Shown piece after piece: positions 1-6,617 of a DNA stretch of 64,000 nucleotides. The notes below the pieces were generated by a model. It was not told where the DNA came from. It saw only the letters and a list, made by a program, of their open reading frames with translations, and did no database searches. This DNA is from a virus: positions 62,001 through 126,000 of the IMG/VR virus record IMGVR_UViG_3300018080_000002; one strand, written 5' to 3'. Made by a program: the position numbers and the translations under genes. Every line of letters starts with the position of its first letter. Position 1 is the stretch's first letter.

Positions 1-68
1 GCTATAGGACAATGGCTAGTCCATCGGATTTTCAGTCCGGGCATCGGGGTTCGACTCCCCGTAGCCGT
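1..68 (+). tRNA. tRNA-Glu(TTC), 5' end cut by the window edge
   Basis: The anticodon stem TCGGA/TCCGG (24-28/36-40) encloses loop TTTTCAG, giving anticodon TTC at 31-33. The T arm is intact. The 3' acceptor strand GTAGCCG (61-67) pairs with the visible GCTAT, so the first two bases lie outside the window. No CCA is encoded. It is the first gene of a dense tRNA cluster. Confidence 0.93.
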
Positions 69-134
69 ATTTTGTATGACTGCTTCCGGTTTTTTTACGG
101 AACCATATGTAGCAACGTTGGGAGAGTAAGGTTT

Positions 135-207
135 GGAAGGGTAACTCAGTTGGTAGAGTGGCATCCTGATAAGGTGCTGGTCGATGGTTCAAGTCCATCC
201 CTTTCCA
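135..207 (+). tRNA. tRNA-Ile(GAT)
   Basis: The acceptor GGAAGGG/CCTTTCC pairs over seven positions. The anticodon stem GCATC/GGTGC encloses CTGATAA, giving anticodon GAT (168-170). The D and T arms are normal and CCA is not encoded. Confidence 0.93.
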
Positions 208-217
208 CTTGTTTTAG

Positions 218-287
218 GGGGCATCCTGTAGACGAGGTAACGCTCAAGTACGGGGGGATGTTGCGGGTTCGATCCCCGTGTGCTCCA
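218..287 (+). tRNA. Degenerate or unusual tRNA-like gene
   Basis: The acceptor GGGGCAT/GTGCTCC (218-224/280-286) and the T arm (stem GCGGG/CCCGT, loop TTCGATC) are well formed, and the spacing to neighbouring tRNAs is normal. The centre (227-262) does not fold into a normal D arm or a 5-bp anticodon stem. The best anticodon stem, CGCTC/GGGGG, has one G-G mismatch and a loop lacking T33, so no amino acid is assigned. It may be a decayed tRNA. Confidence 0.55.
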
Positions 288-296
288 CTTGAATGA

Positions 297-368
297 TGGG
301 ATGTAGCTCAGTGGTAGAGCAAGCGGCTGTTAACCGCTAGGTCGCGGGTTCGATCCCCGCTTTCCCAG
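297..368 (+). tRNA. tRNA-Asn(GTT)
   Basis: The anticodon stem AGCGG/CCGCT encloses CTGTTAA, giving anticodon GTT (329-331). The acceptor TGGGATG/TTTCCCA has one T-T mismatch at pair 6. The D arm and the T arm (GCGGG TTCGATC CCCGC) are canonical. Confidence 0.92.
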
Positions 369-373
369 CTTAA

Positions 374-446
374 GCAACGGTAGCTCAGTCGGTAGAGCAC
401 CAGACTGAAAATCTGGGTGTCGTTGGTTCAATTCCAACCCGTTGCA
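374..446 (+). tRNA. tRNA-Phe(GAA)
   Basis: The acceptor GCAACGG/CCGTTGC is perfect. The anticodon stem CCAGA/TCTGG encloses CTGAAAA, giving anticodon GAA (407-409). The discriminator is A446. Confidence 0.95.
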
Positions 447-456
447 CTGGTTTTAA

Positions 457-529
457 GGGTCATTAGTTCAGATGGTAGAACACGACACTTTTAATGTCGG
501 GGTCGCTGGTTCAAGTCCAGCATGACTCA
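457..529 (+). tRNA. tRNA-Lys(TTT)
   Basis: The acceptor GGGTCAT/ATGACTC is complete with one G-T pair. The anticodon stem CGACA/TGTCG encloses CTTTTAA, giving anticodon TTT (490-492). Confidence 0.95.
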
Positions 530-538
530 TTTGATTAT

Positions 539-611
539 TGGGGTGTAGAGCAGTTGGTAGCTCAACAGTTTTTGATGCTGTCGGTCGCTGGTTCGAGTCC
601 AGCCACCCCAG
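539..611 (+). tRNA. tRNA-Gln(TTG)
   Basis: The acceptor TGGGGTG/CACCCCA is perfect. The anticodon stem ACAGT/GCTGT encloses TTTTGAT, giving anticodon TTG (572-574). The T1-A72 pair is typical of tRNA-Gln. Confidence 0.94.
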
Positions 612-730
612 TTTTTAACTCATATGAGTCGAAAACTGCCCTAAAGTTATCGTTTAAAGACATTTTATGGGTAGTTTAGAGGTTGTTTGGGCTGTTAAAT
701 ACAAATTGTGAGTATTTAGATGTTTTGTTT
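612..730 (+). other. Intergenic spacer between tRNA-Gln and tRNA-Trp
   Basis: No gene is seen in this 119-base spacer. It starts with a perfect 12-bp palindrome, ACTCATATGAGT at 617-628, just after tRNA-Gln. The remainder is T-rich without a clear promoter or terminator. Confidence 0.5.
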
Positions 731-804
731 AGGGGAATAGCTCAGTTGGCTAGAGCGATAGATTCCAAATCTATAGGTCATGGGTTCGATCCCTATTTCC
801 CCTG
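731..804 (+). tRNA. tRNA-Trp(CCA)
   Basis: The acceptor AGGGGAA/TTCCCCT is perfect and the discriminator is G804. The anticodon stem ATAGA/TCTAT encloses TTCCAAA, giving anticodon CCA (765-767). Confidence 0.95.
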
Positions 805-863
805 TTTGATTCGACACCGTTTGTAGGTTTGTCGGTGACTAAGTTTAAAAAACCTGCGCTTAT

Positions 864-938
864 GGTGGGCTTATCTCAGTTGGTAGAGAGACGGGTTGTG
901 ATCTCGTAGGTCGTGGGTTCGAGTCCCACAGTTCACCC
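864..938 (+). tRNA. tRNA-His(GTG)
   Basis: The anticodon stem ACGGG/CTCGT encloses TTGTGAT, giving anticodon GTG (898-900). The acceptor GGTGGGC/GTTCACC is followed by C938, the discriminator expected for histidine. The base before position 1 is T, so the usual encoded G-1 is not evident. Confidence 0.92.
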
Positions 939-948
939 TTTTTTATAT

Positions 949-1022
949 CGGGGTATAGCGCAGTCAGGTAGCGCACTTGCTTTGGGAGCAAGTGGTCATC
1001 CGTTCAAATCGGATTACCCCGA
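949..1022 (+). tRNA. tRNA-Pro(TGG)
   Basis: The acceptor CGGGGTA/TACCCCG is perfect. The anticodon stem CTTGC/GCAAG encloses TTTGGGA, giving anticodon TGG (983-985). The C1-G72 pair is typical of proline tRNA. Confidence 0.94.
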
Positions 1023-1037
1023 CCATAAGATTGCTAC

Positions 1038-1102
1038 AGGCGTTGAAAGATCATTAATTTTTAGCCGACGACAGAGTGCTGAGATCCTTTGACGCCTTTT
1101 TA
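1038..1102 (+). terminator. Intrinsic terminator after the first tRNA group
   Basis: AGGCGT-led sequence (1038-1052) pairs with its near reverse complement (1083-1097) through a stem of about 15 bp with wobbles and one mismatch. A run of T residues follows (1097-1101). The roughly 30-base loop is long for a terminator, so a small structured RNA is the alternative. Confidence 0.6.
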
Positions 1103-1220
1103 TTGACATTCATTTTTACCAATGAGAAACTTGAATTTTAGGCTTTGTGTCTATTTATCTTTATTTTAGGCTTATGTATATGTTTTTAAGTTTGTACTCA
1201 AGTTTATATCTATCCTTACT

Positions 1221-1262
1221 CTATAAGAGTCAGGGGGTTGGTATGGTTTGATACGCTTATAG
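1221..1262 (+). ncRNA. Candidate small structured RNA
   Basis: CTATAAG (1221-1227) pairs with CTTATAG (1256-1262), and a nested GTAT/ATAC pair (1241-1244/1251-1254) forms an inner hairpin around a G-rich segment. An intrinsic terminator follows nine bases later, consistent with a short transcript. The bases between the first terminator and this element (1103-1220) show no gene. No RNA family is recognised. Confidence 0.35.
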
Positions 1263-1271
1263 CATTGCATG

Positions 1272-1310
1272 AAAAACCCCTGATGTCTTAACCGATTTCA
1301 GGGGTTTTTT
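1272..1310 (+). terminator. Strong intrinsic terminator
   Basis: A perfect 12-bp stem AAAAACCCCTGA/TCAGGGGTTTTT (1272-1283/1298-1309) with a 14-base loop ends in a T run. The A-rich 5' side means it could also act on the minus strand. It separates the upstream transcript from the tRNA-Tyr group. Confidence 0.85.
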
Positions 1311-1317
1311 GATTTTT

Positions 1318-1408
1318 GGGGGAGCTGCGAAGATTGGCTGGTTTCGCATCGGATTGTAAATCCGGTCCCACAGGGTAAACGTTGTAGGTTCGAGTCCTAC
1401 CTCCCTCA
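1318..1408 (+). tRNA. tRNA-Tyr(GTA)
   Basis: This is a class II tRNA of 91 bases with a long variable arm (1366-1383). The anticodon stem TCGGA/TCCGG encloses TTGTAAA, giving anticodon GTA (1356-1358). The acceptor GGGGGAG/CTCCCTC is complete. Confidence 0.94.
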
Positions 1409-1413
1409 CTTAT

Positions 1414-1487
1414 GGCTCAGTATCCCAATTGGTAGAGGAAGCTGGCTTAGACCCAGTTGGTTGTCAGTTCGAGTCTGACCTGAGCTA
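1414..1487 (+). tRNA. tRNA-Leu(TAG) with a short variable arm
   Basis: The acceptor GGCTCAG/CTGAGCT pairs with one G-T. The anticodon stem GCTGG/CCAGT encloses CTTAGAC, giving anticodon TAG (1448-1450), which reads CUA leucine codons. Bacterial leucine tRNAs normally carry a long variable arm; this one has only about five bases there. Identity by anticodon is leucine, but charging is not proven. Confidence 0.85.
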
Positions 1488-1497
1488 CTTGTTTTTT

Positions 1498-1572
1498 GGT
1501 CCCGTAGCCCAACTTGGTAGAGGCAATGGATTTAAAATCCATGAGTTATCAGTTCAAATCTGATCGGGACTA
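1498..1572 (+). tRNA. tRNA-Leu(TAA) with a short variable arm
   Basis: The acceptor GGTCCCG/CGGGACT is complete. The anticodon stem ATGGA/TCCAT encloses TTTAAAA, giving anticodon TAA (1533-1535). As in the neighbouring Leu(TAG) gene, the variable region is only about five bases, unlike standard class II leucine tRNAs. Confidence 0.87.
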
Positions 1573-1576
1573 CTCT

Positions 1577-1660
1577 GGAGGGATGGCCGAATGGTAAGGC
1601 TCTGGATTTGAAATCCAGTGGCGGGTAAAACCGATGGGGGTTCGATTCCCTCTCCCTCTG
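1577..1660 (+). tRNA. tRNA-Ser(TGA)
   Basis: The acceptor GGAGGGA/TCTCCCT is followed by discriminator G1660. The anticodon stem CTGGA/TCCAG encloses TTTGAAA, giving anticodon TGA (1609-1611). A long variable arm (about 1619-1634) fits class II serine tRNA. Confidence 0.94.
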
Positions 1661-1669
1661 CTTTTCTTT

Positions 1670-1755
1670 GGAGAGTTGCCCGAATGGTTAAGGGAGCACA
1701 TTGCTAATGTGTCGGTCTGAAATATGATCTCAGGGTTCGAGTCCCTGACTCTCCG
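1670..1755 (+). tRNA. tRNA-Ser(GCT)
   Basis: The acceptor GGAGAGT/ACTCTCC is perfect with discriminator G1755. The anticodon stem GCACA/TGTGT encloses TTGCTAA, giving anticodon GCT (1703-1705). A long variable arm is present. Confidence 0.94.
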
Positions 1756-1844
1756 TTTTTCTTCAAGTCTTTATTCAATTGATACAATTGCTGAAATGGA
1801 GGATAATGACAAAAAAGAATTTATGTCCAAATTGAGAGATAATA

Positions 1845-2504
1845 ATGTTTAATGAATTAAATTTGATTACGAATAATTGTTTTGAGAGTTTTCCTGGTAG
1901 TAGTCATCCTATAAATCGTAGGATGCAGCCTATTGTTGATTCTATTGTTGGCATGGGGACAGAGAACATTTCATTTATGATCAATGAATTGGTTCGTTGT
2001 TTCGCTGTCAAGGGATCGTATGTTGAGGTGGGGTGTTTACGAGGTCGAAGCTTGATTTCGGCTGCATTTCAAAATGATTCAACCAAGTGTATCGGTATCG
2101 ATAATTTCAGCGAATACGATCATAATAATGAAAACGAGACAGCATTGTTGCAGAACATTAAGAACAGCGGACAAAAAAACATCAAATTTTTTAATGGTGA
2201 TTATAGAGAGATATTGAGCGAGATATTAGATTTTAAGTCAGTAGATGTTTACTTTTATGATGGACCGCATAGATATCAAGATCAACTTGATGGATTAGAA
2301 ATTATGCTTCCCTATTTTAAGGATAAATGTGTCATAATTGTAGATGATGTTTGTTGGTCTAATGTTGCAAGGGCAAACGATGATTTTTGTTTGAAACATG
2401 CTGATTTTAAGCAGTTTGTTAGGGTTGCGCCTCATGATGGCACATTCCCACATGGGCAATGTCCATGGTGGAATGGATTTGAGATCATATATAGGGATGT
2501 ATGA
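1845..2504 (+). CDS. Class I SAM-dependent methyltransferase (FkbM/Methyltransf_24-like)
   Basis: The 219-residue protein has a SAM-binding motif I (YVEVGCLRGRS, about residues 63-73), an acidic motif II segment (CIGIDNF) and a metal-site-like stretch YDGPHRY followed by VIIVDD. This is the layout of class I methyltransferases that act on small molecules or sugars. The substrate is unknown; the three other small-molecule methyltransferases and the glycan genes in this window suggest surface or virion glycan modification. It is the first protein gene after the tRNA cluster, and its upstream ribosome site is weak (GAGAG). Confidence 0.75.
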   Translation: MFNELNLITNNCFESFPGSSHPINRRMQPIVDSIVGMGTENISFMINELVRCFAVKGSYVEVGCLRGRSLISAAFQNDSTKCIGIDNFSEYDHNNENETALLQNIKNSGQKNIKFFNGDYREILSEILDFKSVDVYFYDGPHRYQDQLDGLEIMLPYFKDKCVIIVDDVCWSNVARANDDFCLKHADFKQFVRVAPHDGTFPHGQCPWWNGFEIIYRDV

Positions 2505-2534
2505 TGCAATAAAATATAAGAATGGAGGCTTATC

Positions 2535-2696
2535 ATGTCATTGACCTTAGCTAAAATATTAATGTTTTTGGTAACTAATAGTGTTTGTAAGAAAATGGCC
2601 GCTGTTCTCATCGAAAGAGGAGTTAAATCTACAAAGACTAAACTTGATGACGACATGGCTGAACCTGTTTTAAAATTTCTTCGAGATGAGTTATAG
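2535..2696 (+). CDS. Small hypothetical protein, 53 aa
   Basis: ATG at 2535 follows a good ribosome site (GGAGG, 2524-2528) and the frame runs to TAG at 2694. The first 20 residues are hydrophobic and the rest is charged and helical in appearance (KTKLDDDMAEPVLKFL). It sits between a methyltransferase and tRNA-Met. No family is recognised. Good spacing and a clean frame support translation. Confidence 0.6.
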   Translation: MSLTLAKILMFLVTNSVCKKMAAVLIERGVKSTKTKLDDDMAEPVLKFLRDEL

Positions 2697-2702
2697 TAAT
2701 AT

Positions 2703-2776
2703 TGCGGTGTGGAGAAGTGGCTATCTCAGGGGTCTCATAATCCCCAGATCGTTCGGTTCGAGTCCGACCACCGCAA
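2703..2776 (+). tRNA. tRNA-Met(CAT) or tRNA-Ile2(CAT)
   Basis: The acceptor TGCGGTG/CACCGCA is perfect. The anticodon arm GGGGT/TCCCC encloses CTCATAA, giving anticodon CAT (2736-2738), with a T-T mismatch at the pair closing the loop. The T1-A72 pair is not the C-A mismatch of initiator tRNA. It is therefore elongator Met or an Ile tRNA that needs lysidine. It stands about 950 bases from the main cluster. Confidence 0.85.
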
Positions 2777-2805
2777 CTAATTCCGTTATTTCAGAATAGT
2801 AAACT

Positions 2806-2852
2806 CGAAAGCGCATTCGCTTTATAGTATAATTCCATTGTTGATCAACAAT
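2806..2852 (+). promoter_or_regulatory. Putative promoter and operator before the secreted protein gene
   Basis: The hairpin-like motif CGAAAGCGCATTCG (2806-2819) is followed by a consensus -10 TATAAT (2828-2833), then a perfect 16-bp palindrome ATTGTTGATCAACAAT (2837-2852) at the expected start of transcription. No good -35 box is seen. The palindrome could be an operator for a dimeric repressor. The same 14-base hairpin motif recurs at 16756. Confidence 0.5.
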
Positions 2853-2872
2853 TTTTTTGAAGGAGTGCAGTT

Positions 2873-3976
2873 ATGAGGCATTTAATTTTTCTGCTGTTGT
2901 TGATGATCCCTTCGGGGTTATTGGCGCAGGAAATCGAAGAGGAGGAGTATCTTTTTTTACCGGAAAATGATCTCCATTTAGAGGATGGTTACAATGATTT
3001 GAATTTCATGGAAGATTCTGCGGAATTGAATTGTTGGCCTAAACCTCGACCAAAGCCGCCGAAACCTAAACCACCTTGTCCAAAACCTGATCCAGATCCA
3101 TGTCCACCAGATGATCCTGGTCAAGATCCACCACCTCCTTGTCCCGATCCTGATCCACCTTGTCCAAAACCTGATCCAAAACCTGATCCAGATCCATGTC
3201 CAAAGCCTAAGCCTCCGACATGCAATATCTCTGAAGCTGAGTTTAACGAGCTTTTAAGCAAGATGGAGAGCAAGTATAAGCCTATTTTTGAAGGGAATAA
3301 TTTCCGTTTAAGAGTAGAGCGAAAATGGGCTGATCCTACAGTGAATCTCAAGACATCCAGAGTTTTTGGTTATGTGGTTGTTAAAGCATATGGGGGTCTT
3401 GCTAGACGATGTGAGATCACCAGAGATGGTTTCGTATTAGCGATGTGTCATGAGTTTGGAAGATTCCTCGGAGGTTTTTCTAAGAATCGTTGGGGTCAAT
3501 CTGTAGCCGGACAGGGTGATTATTTCTCAACTCTGTCGTGTGGTAGAGAGATGTGGCGCAATGATTATGATGAGAACTCGGCTTACAAGTATAAGACTCC
3601 TGCTTACATTCAGAGCTTATGTGATGAGGTTTTCCATGATGAAAATTCAAGAAACCTCTGTAAGCGTCAGGTGATGGCGGGGAAGTCGATCGCTGACCTA
3701 ATGGCGGTACTTGAGAACAGTTATGTTGAGTTTGACAATCATGATTTTAGCGAAGTCGACAAGACATTAGATTGTCATCCGACCTCTCAATGCAGGATGG
3801 ATTCTTACATTGCTGGAGCCATCTGCAAAAAGAATTGGAATCCGCTTTATATTCCAAAAACAGAGCTAGAATCGGTAAATTATAGCTGTACCGAATATGG
3901 GGGGTATGTTTTAGGGATTAGACCGAAGTGTTGGTATAAGCCTACTCTTCCTTCGTGCAATGGTTCGGGATGCTAA
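2873..3976 (+). CDS. Secreted Pro-rich protein with degenerate zinc-protease-like motif
   Basis: The 367-residue protein begins with a signal peptide (residues 1-19, MRHLIFLLLLMIPSGLLAQ). A linker of Pro-Lys-Pro-Asp repeats with spaced cysteines follows (about 53-118), then a cysteine-rich domain. Near residue 193 it has C-H-E-F-G-R-F-L-G-G, like the HExxH helix of a metalloprotease but with Arg in place of the second His. GQGDYF lies downstream. I associate the HELGHxxGG/EGQADYF pattern with exported proteins of Bdellovibrionota; this is from memory. Activity may be lost. Start: GGAG eight bases upstream. Confidence 0.7.
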   Translation: MRHLIFLLLLMIPSGLLAQEIEEEEYLFLPENDLHLEDGYNDLNFMEDSAELNCWPKPRPKPPKPKPPCPKPDPDPCPPDDPGQDPPPPCPDPDPPCPKPDPKPDPDPCPKPKPPTCNISEAEFNELLSKMESKYKPIFEGNNFRLRVERKWADPTVNLKTSRVFGYVVVKAYGGLARRCEITRDGFVLAMCHEFGRFLGGFSKNRWGQSVAGQGDYFSTLSCGREMWRNDYDENSAYKYKTPAYIQSLCDEVFHDENSRNLCKRQVMAGKSIADLMAVLENSYVEFDNHDFSEVDKTLDCHPTSQCRMDSYIAGAICKKNWNPLYIPKTELESVNYSCTEYGGYVLGIRPKCWYKPTLPSCNGSGC

Positions 3977-3984
3977 TTCATGTC

Positions 3985-4011
3985 AGGAGGTCCGGTTAAA
4001 TCGGACCTCCT
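3985..4011 (+). terminator. Perfect hairpin after the secreted protein gene
   Basis: AGGAGGTCCG/CGGACCTCCT forms a perfect 10-bp stem with a 7-base loop, nine bases after the stop codon. There is no T run, so it may act in mRNA stability or termination rather than as a classical intrinsic terminator. The stem buries an AGGAGG Shine-Dalgarno-like sequence. Confidence 0.5.
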
Positions 4012-4082
4012 ATGTACTGGCATATCGTATTTCTGTATGATAGTTTTGTTTGATGTTTTTTAATTTGTAAGCAGAGGTTGTT

Positions 4083-4166
4083 ATGACGTTGAATGATAGT
4101 TTTATTTTAGACTTTCTTTCCAAAAACGCTTACCAGAATTTTTATATTGGAAAATTTATGTTGTAA
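4083..4166 (+). CDS. Possible small peptide, 27 aa
   Basis: ATG at 4083 follows AGAGGT at a suitable distance and reads 27 codons to TAA. It is rich in Phe, Asn and Leu with no recognised domain. It fills an otherwise empty gap before the next small gene. Translation is plausible but unproven. Confidence 0.3.
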   Translation: MTLNDSFILDFLSKNAYQNFYIGKFML

Positions 4167-4192
4167 GAGGAGCGCATAAGAGGGCTGTGAAT

Positions 4193-4387
4193 ATGTGGAC
4201 ATGGTTAAAAAAGAATTTTATAGACATTCAGGATGAGGAGCTGTTGGCAGAGATTCAAAAGGTTGTTGAGGATGAGGAGCTTTTGAAGAAAAGAAAAAAG
4301 TTGGCAGTATCTAAGTTTGAGAAATTTTTGAAAGAGGGTGGAGCGTTGGCATCTGGCATGTCTCCCAGTGATGACGTTTTAGTATGA
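4193..4387 (+). CDS. Small charged helical protein
   Basis: ATG at 4193 is preferred over GTG at 4187 because AGAGGG lies eight bases upstream of the ATG. The 64-residue product is rich in Glu and Lys and looks like an amphipathic helix or coiled coil (ELLAEIQKVVEDEELLKKRK). It lies just upstream of a methyltransferase gene. No family is recognised. Confidence 0.6.
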   Translation: MWTWLKKNFIDIQDEELLAEIQKVVEDEELLKKRKKLAVSKFEKFLKEGGALASGMSPSDDVLV

Positions 4388-4400
4388 TTGGGAATAGAGG

Positions 4401-4925
4401 ATGATTGGAAAATCAAAAGGCTATAGTATGATTTATCACTCTGAAACTGCTAAAATAAGACATAGAATCGATAAATATTTGTTTGAAAAATCAGTGATTG
4501 ATATCGGATGTGGTCCAGACAAAGTTACTCTGGACGCTTTCGGTGTTGATGGTAGACCGCTAAATGGTATTGATTATGTGACGAAGGCGAGAAATGAGAT
4601 TTATCACTTGGATTCTATCCTTGATAAAAGGTTTGATGTTGTTTTTAGCTCTCATGTTCTTGAGCATCTGAAGAGGGATGTCCATGCTCTTAAATCCTGG
4701 TCTAATCTGTTGAATCCTGACGGAGTGATGTTGTTATATTTGCCTGATGATGACTGGTACGATAACGATACGAATCCAGAGCATGTTCAGAGGTATAAAT
4801 ATGTGGATTTTGTGAGGAGGTTCGACCAGTTTGGGGATATTGATTTTTTGGATGTAATAGAGCACTGGCCGGATGTTGGAAAAGATAGATATTCGTTTTT
4901 TGTGGCGTGTAAAAAAAGAATTTAG
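4401..4925 (+). CDS. Class I SAM-dependent methyltransferase (Methyltransf_11-like)
   Basis: The 174-residue protein shows motif I VIDIGCGPDKVTLDAFG, then GIDYV, and the VLEHL segment after VVFSSH that is typical of Methyltransf_11 proteins. The substrate is unknown; the gene lies in a region with another methyltransferase at 1845. ATG at 4428 is an alternative start with an AAAAGG site at better spacing. The 3' end converges with the minus-strand block and overlaps its last gene by four bases. Confidence 0.75.
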   Translation: MIGKSKGYSMIYHSETAKIRHRIDKYLFEKSVIDIGCGPDKVTLDAFGVDGRPLNGIDYVTKARNEIYHLDSILDKRFDVVFSSHVLEHLKRDVHALKSWSNLLNPDGVMLLYLPDDDWYDNDTNPEHVQRYKYVDFVRRFDQFGDIDFLDVIEHWPDVGKDRYSFFVACKKRI

Positions 4926-5206
4926 GTATCATCGTTCGGATATTCGATTCTAACGCATCCTGCGTTGCCCATACCGAAGTCGTTTAGAGGTTCATCTCCA
5001 TGAAATTCACCGATGATGTACCCTTCATAGTAAAGTATGTCGTCGTCGTCATACATGCGAAAATAAGATCCTTTTTTGATCTCATCTGGCTTTGCTGTAG
5101 AATCTCTCGGACCCTGCATCCCAACAGCATTACAATTACATGGTGGTTCCAGAGTCTTATCTGCGATATGATCTTTTGTGATGATCCAATCGTATTTTGA
5201 TTTCAT
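4922..5206 (-). CDS. Hypothetical protein, 94 aa
   Basis: This is the last gene of the only minus-strand block. It encodes an acidic, Gly- and Asp-rich 94-residue protein with a CNCN segment and YDDDDI. A GAGAGAT ribosome site precedes ATG and the gene follows its neighbour by less than one base, indicating co-transcription. No family is recognised. Confidence 0.65.
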   Translation of the reverse strand: MKSKYDWIITKDHIADKTLEPPCNCNAVGMQGPRDSTAKPDEIKKGSYFRMYDDDDILYYEGYIIGEFHGDEPLNDFGMGNAGCVRIEYPNDDT

Positions 5207-5464
5207 TTATCTCTCCTTTTTTTCGTTAAAAATAATGGTTATAAAGGTCAGCATGTGTTTCCATCCAAATCCTTCCATTTGATATCGGTCCTTGGCATCG
5301 CATTTTTTACATATACGACCCCAAAAATCTTTACCGTTAACCGTTTTTACTGCTCGTTGAGACCCCTCCGTAGGTCGCCATTGCTGGCATTCAACGCATT
5401 TGATCTTGCTTGTATGGGCTGAGATTAGCTTTTCAATTTGTTGCTCATATGAATCTGTCATCAT
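5207..5464 (-). CDS. Small zinc-binding protein (CxxC...CxxC)
   Basis: The 85-residue protein carries C-V-E-C and C-K-K-C pairs about 29 residues apart, a likely zinc knuckle, with aromatic residues between them (WRP, DFWGR). It overlaps the upstream gene by four bases, so the two are translationally coupled. Function unknown; a nucleic-acid or protein contact role is inferred only from the fold type. Confidence 0.65.
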   Translation of the reverse strand: MMTDSYEQQIEKLISAHTSKIKCVECQQWRPTEGSQRAVKTVNGKDFWGRICKKCDAKDRYQMEGFGWKHMLTFITIIFNEKKER

Positions 5465-6063
5465 TCCCTCCCGCGAAAGCTTTGAGCAGGTTTATCACCA
5501 TAGTCAACGCCTGAGTTGCCTGATACCGTCAGAAAAAGAACATCGTATTTTTCGCTGTATTCAACTTTTTTAACGGTCATTTTATCTTCGTAAATAGTAT
5601 TGATCGTGATATCAACACCGTCATCTTCGCATCGAGCAGATCGCGGATAAACAGTGTGAGAAATATCAAAATCAATTTTAACATCGATTATATCGCCGAC
5701 TTTGATGTCTGGTCTATTGTCGTATGTTGACCATTCGTCAATTTCGATTCCTGAGATTTCATATTCGTACTCAGGAGCCTCCGCTGGTTCCCACCAGCTA
5801 CCCGATGATCCTGGTGTTGATCCGACTATTTCATGATCAGTTACTCCGACATTATAGTCTCTTAAATCATGTATGATTTTGTTATCCCAGTTGAGTAAGA
5901 GATAACTTTCCAAATCGGATATTTCTGGGTAAATATCTTGATAATCTTTCGCCAGTTTTTTTAACTTCGACCGTGTCATTGGCTCTGAGCCAAGTGTTTC
6001 GCTGGCTTTGATTTCGGATCGAAATTTGTCCAGAGCCTCTTGTTTAAGATTTGAGTTTTTCAT
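5461..6063 (-). CDS. Hypothetical protein, 200 aa
   Basis: The N-terminal third is helical and charged; the middle carries a Gly-Ser-Trp-rich turn (GSSGSWWEPAEAPEYEYE), and the C-terminal half alternates hydrophobic and acidic residues as in a beta domain. The start has a GGGAGAAAC ribosome site. It is part of the minus-strand operon. No family is recognised. Confidence 0.65.
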   Translation of the reverse strand: MKNSNLKQEALDKFRSEIKASETLGSEPMTRSKLKKLAKDYQDIYPEISDLESYLLLNWDNKIIHDLRDYNVGVTDHEIVGSTPGSSGSWWEPAEAPEYEYEISGIEIDEWSTYDNRPDIKVGDIIDVKIDFDISHTVYPRSARCEDDGVDITINTIYEDKMTVKKVEYSEKYDVLFLTVSGNSGVDYGDKPAQSFRGRE

Positions 6064-6102
6064 GAAGTTTCTCCCTTTTTGTTTTTAACGGTTTTTGCTG
6101 GT

Positions 6103-6549
6103 TTATTTAGATTTGGCTATTTCGATTTCACGCCAGATCAGACAATGTGATTGTCTCTGGCTGGTGTATTTGTCTTTGAGTTTCTGATAGCGTTTTTCTT
6201 CGTCTTTGAGTACTTCATCGCAGATACCTTTGTAAGAGATGCTTTTTTTGCCGAGTAATTCTTTGATTTTGAAATCTTCGATCTCTTCACCAGTGATCAA
6301 GCGTTTTAAGATGTTCATCTCGAAATCGGCTTTGTCGTTGAGCATTTCATGCAATTCGTTTTGGATTTTGCTTAATTTGAGTTCGAGTTTGTCGATGCCA
6401 GCTTGAGCCTTAAGTTTGGCTATTTTGGCTTCGATGTTAGCTTCCATTTTTGCTCGCTCGGTATTCAGATCTGCGATAGTGTCTACGAAAGCTTGGTACT
6501 TGTTAGTTTCTTGAAATTTGTCGACTTTTTTAACGTTTGATTTTTTCAT
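6103..6549 (-). CDS. Coiled-coil protein, 148 aa
   Basis: Lys- and Glu-rich heptad-like sequence dominates residues 20-80, for example MEANIEAKIAKLKAQ, predicting a long coiled coil. A basic C-terminal tail follows. AGGAGCCAAAG precedes the start. It lies in the minus-strand operon between the fusion gene and the 200-residue protein. A scaffold or dimer role is possible; no family is recognised. Confidence 0.65.
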   Translation of the reverse strand: MKKSNVKKVDKFQETNKYQAFVDTIADLNTERAKMEANIEAKIAKLKAQAGIDKLELKLSKIQNELHEMLNDKADFEMNILKRLITGEEIEDFKIKELLGKKSISYKGICDEVLKDEEKRYQKLKDKYTSQRQSHCLIWREIEIAKSK

Positions 6550-6617
6550 ACTTTGGCTCCTAGTTTGATGTGAATATTAAAAATTTCTTTAAAACCGTCC
6601 ATGGTTTAAAGTAGTTT

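Noticed and set aside
1796-1852. 18-codon frame before the first methyltransferase gene
   Set aside because: It overlaps the next start codon but lacks a ribosome site and is too short to support.
3121-3351. Gly/Ser-rich minus-strand frame
   Set aside because: It is the antisense of the Pro/Asp repeat in the secreted protein gene.
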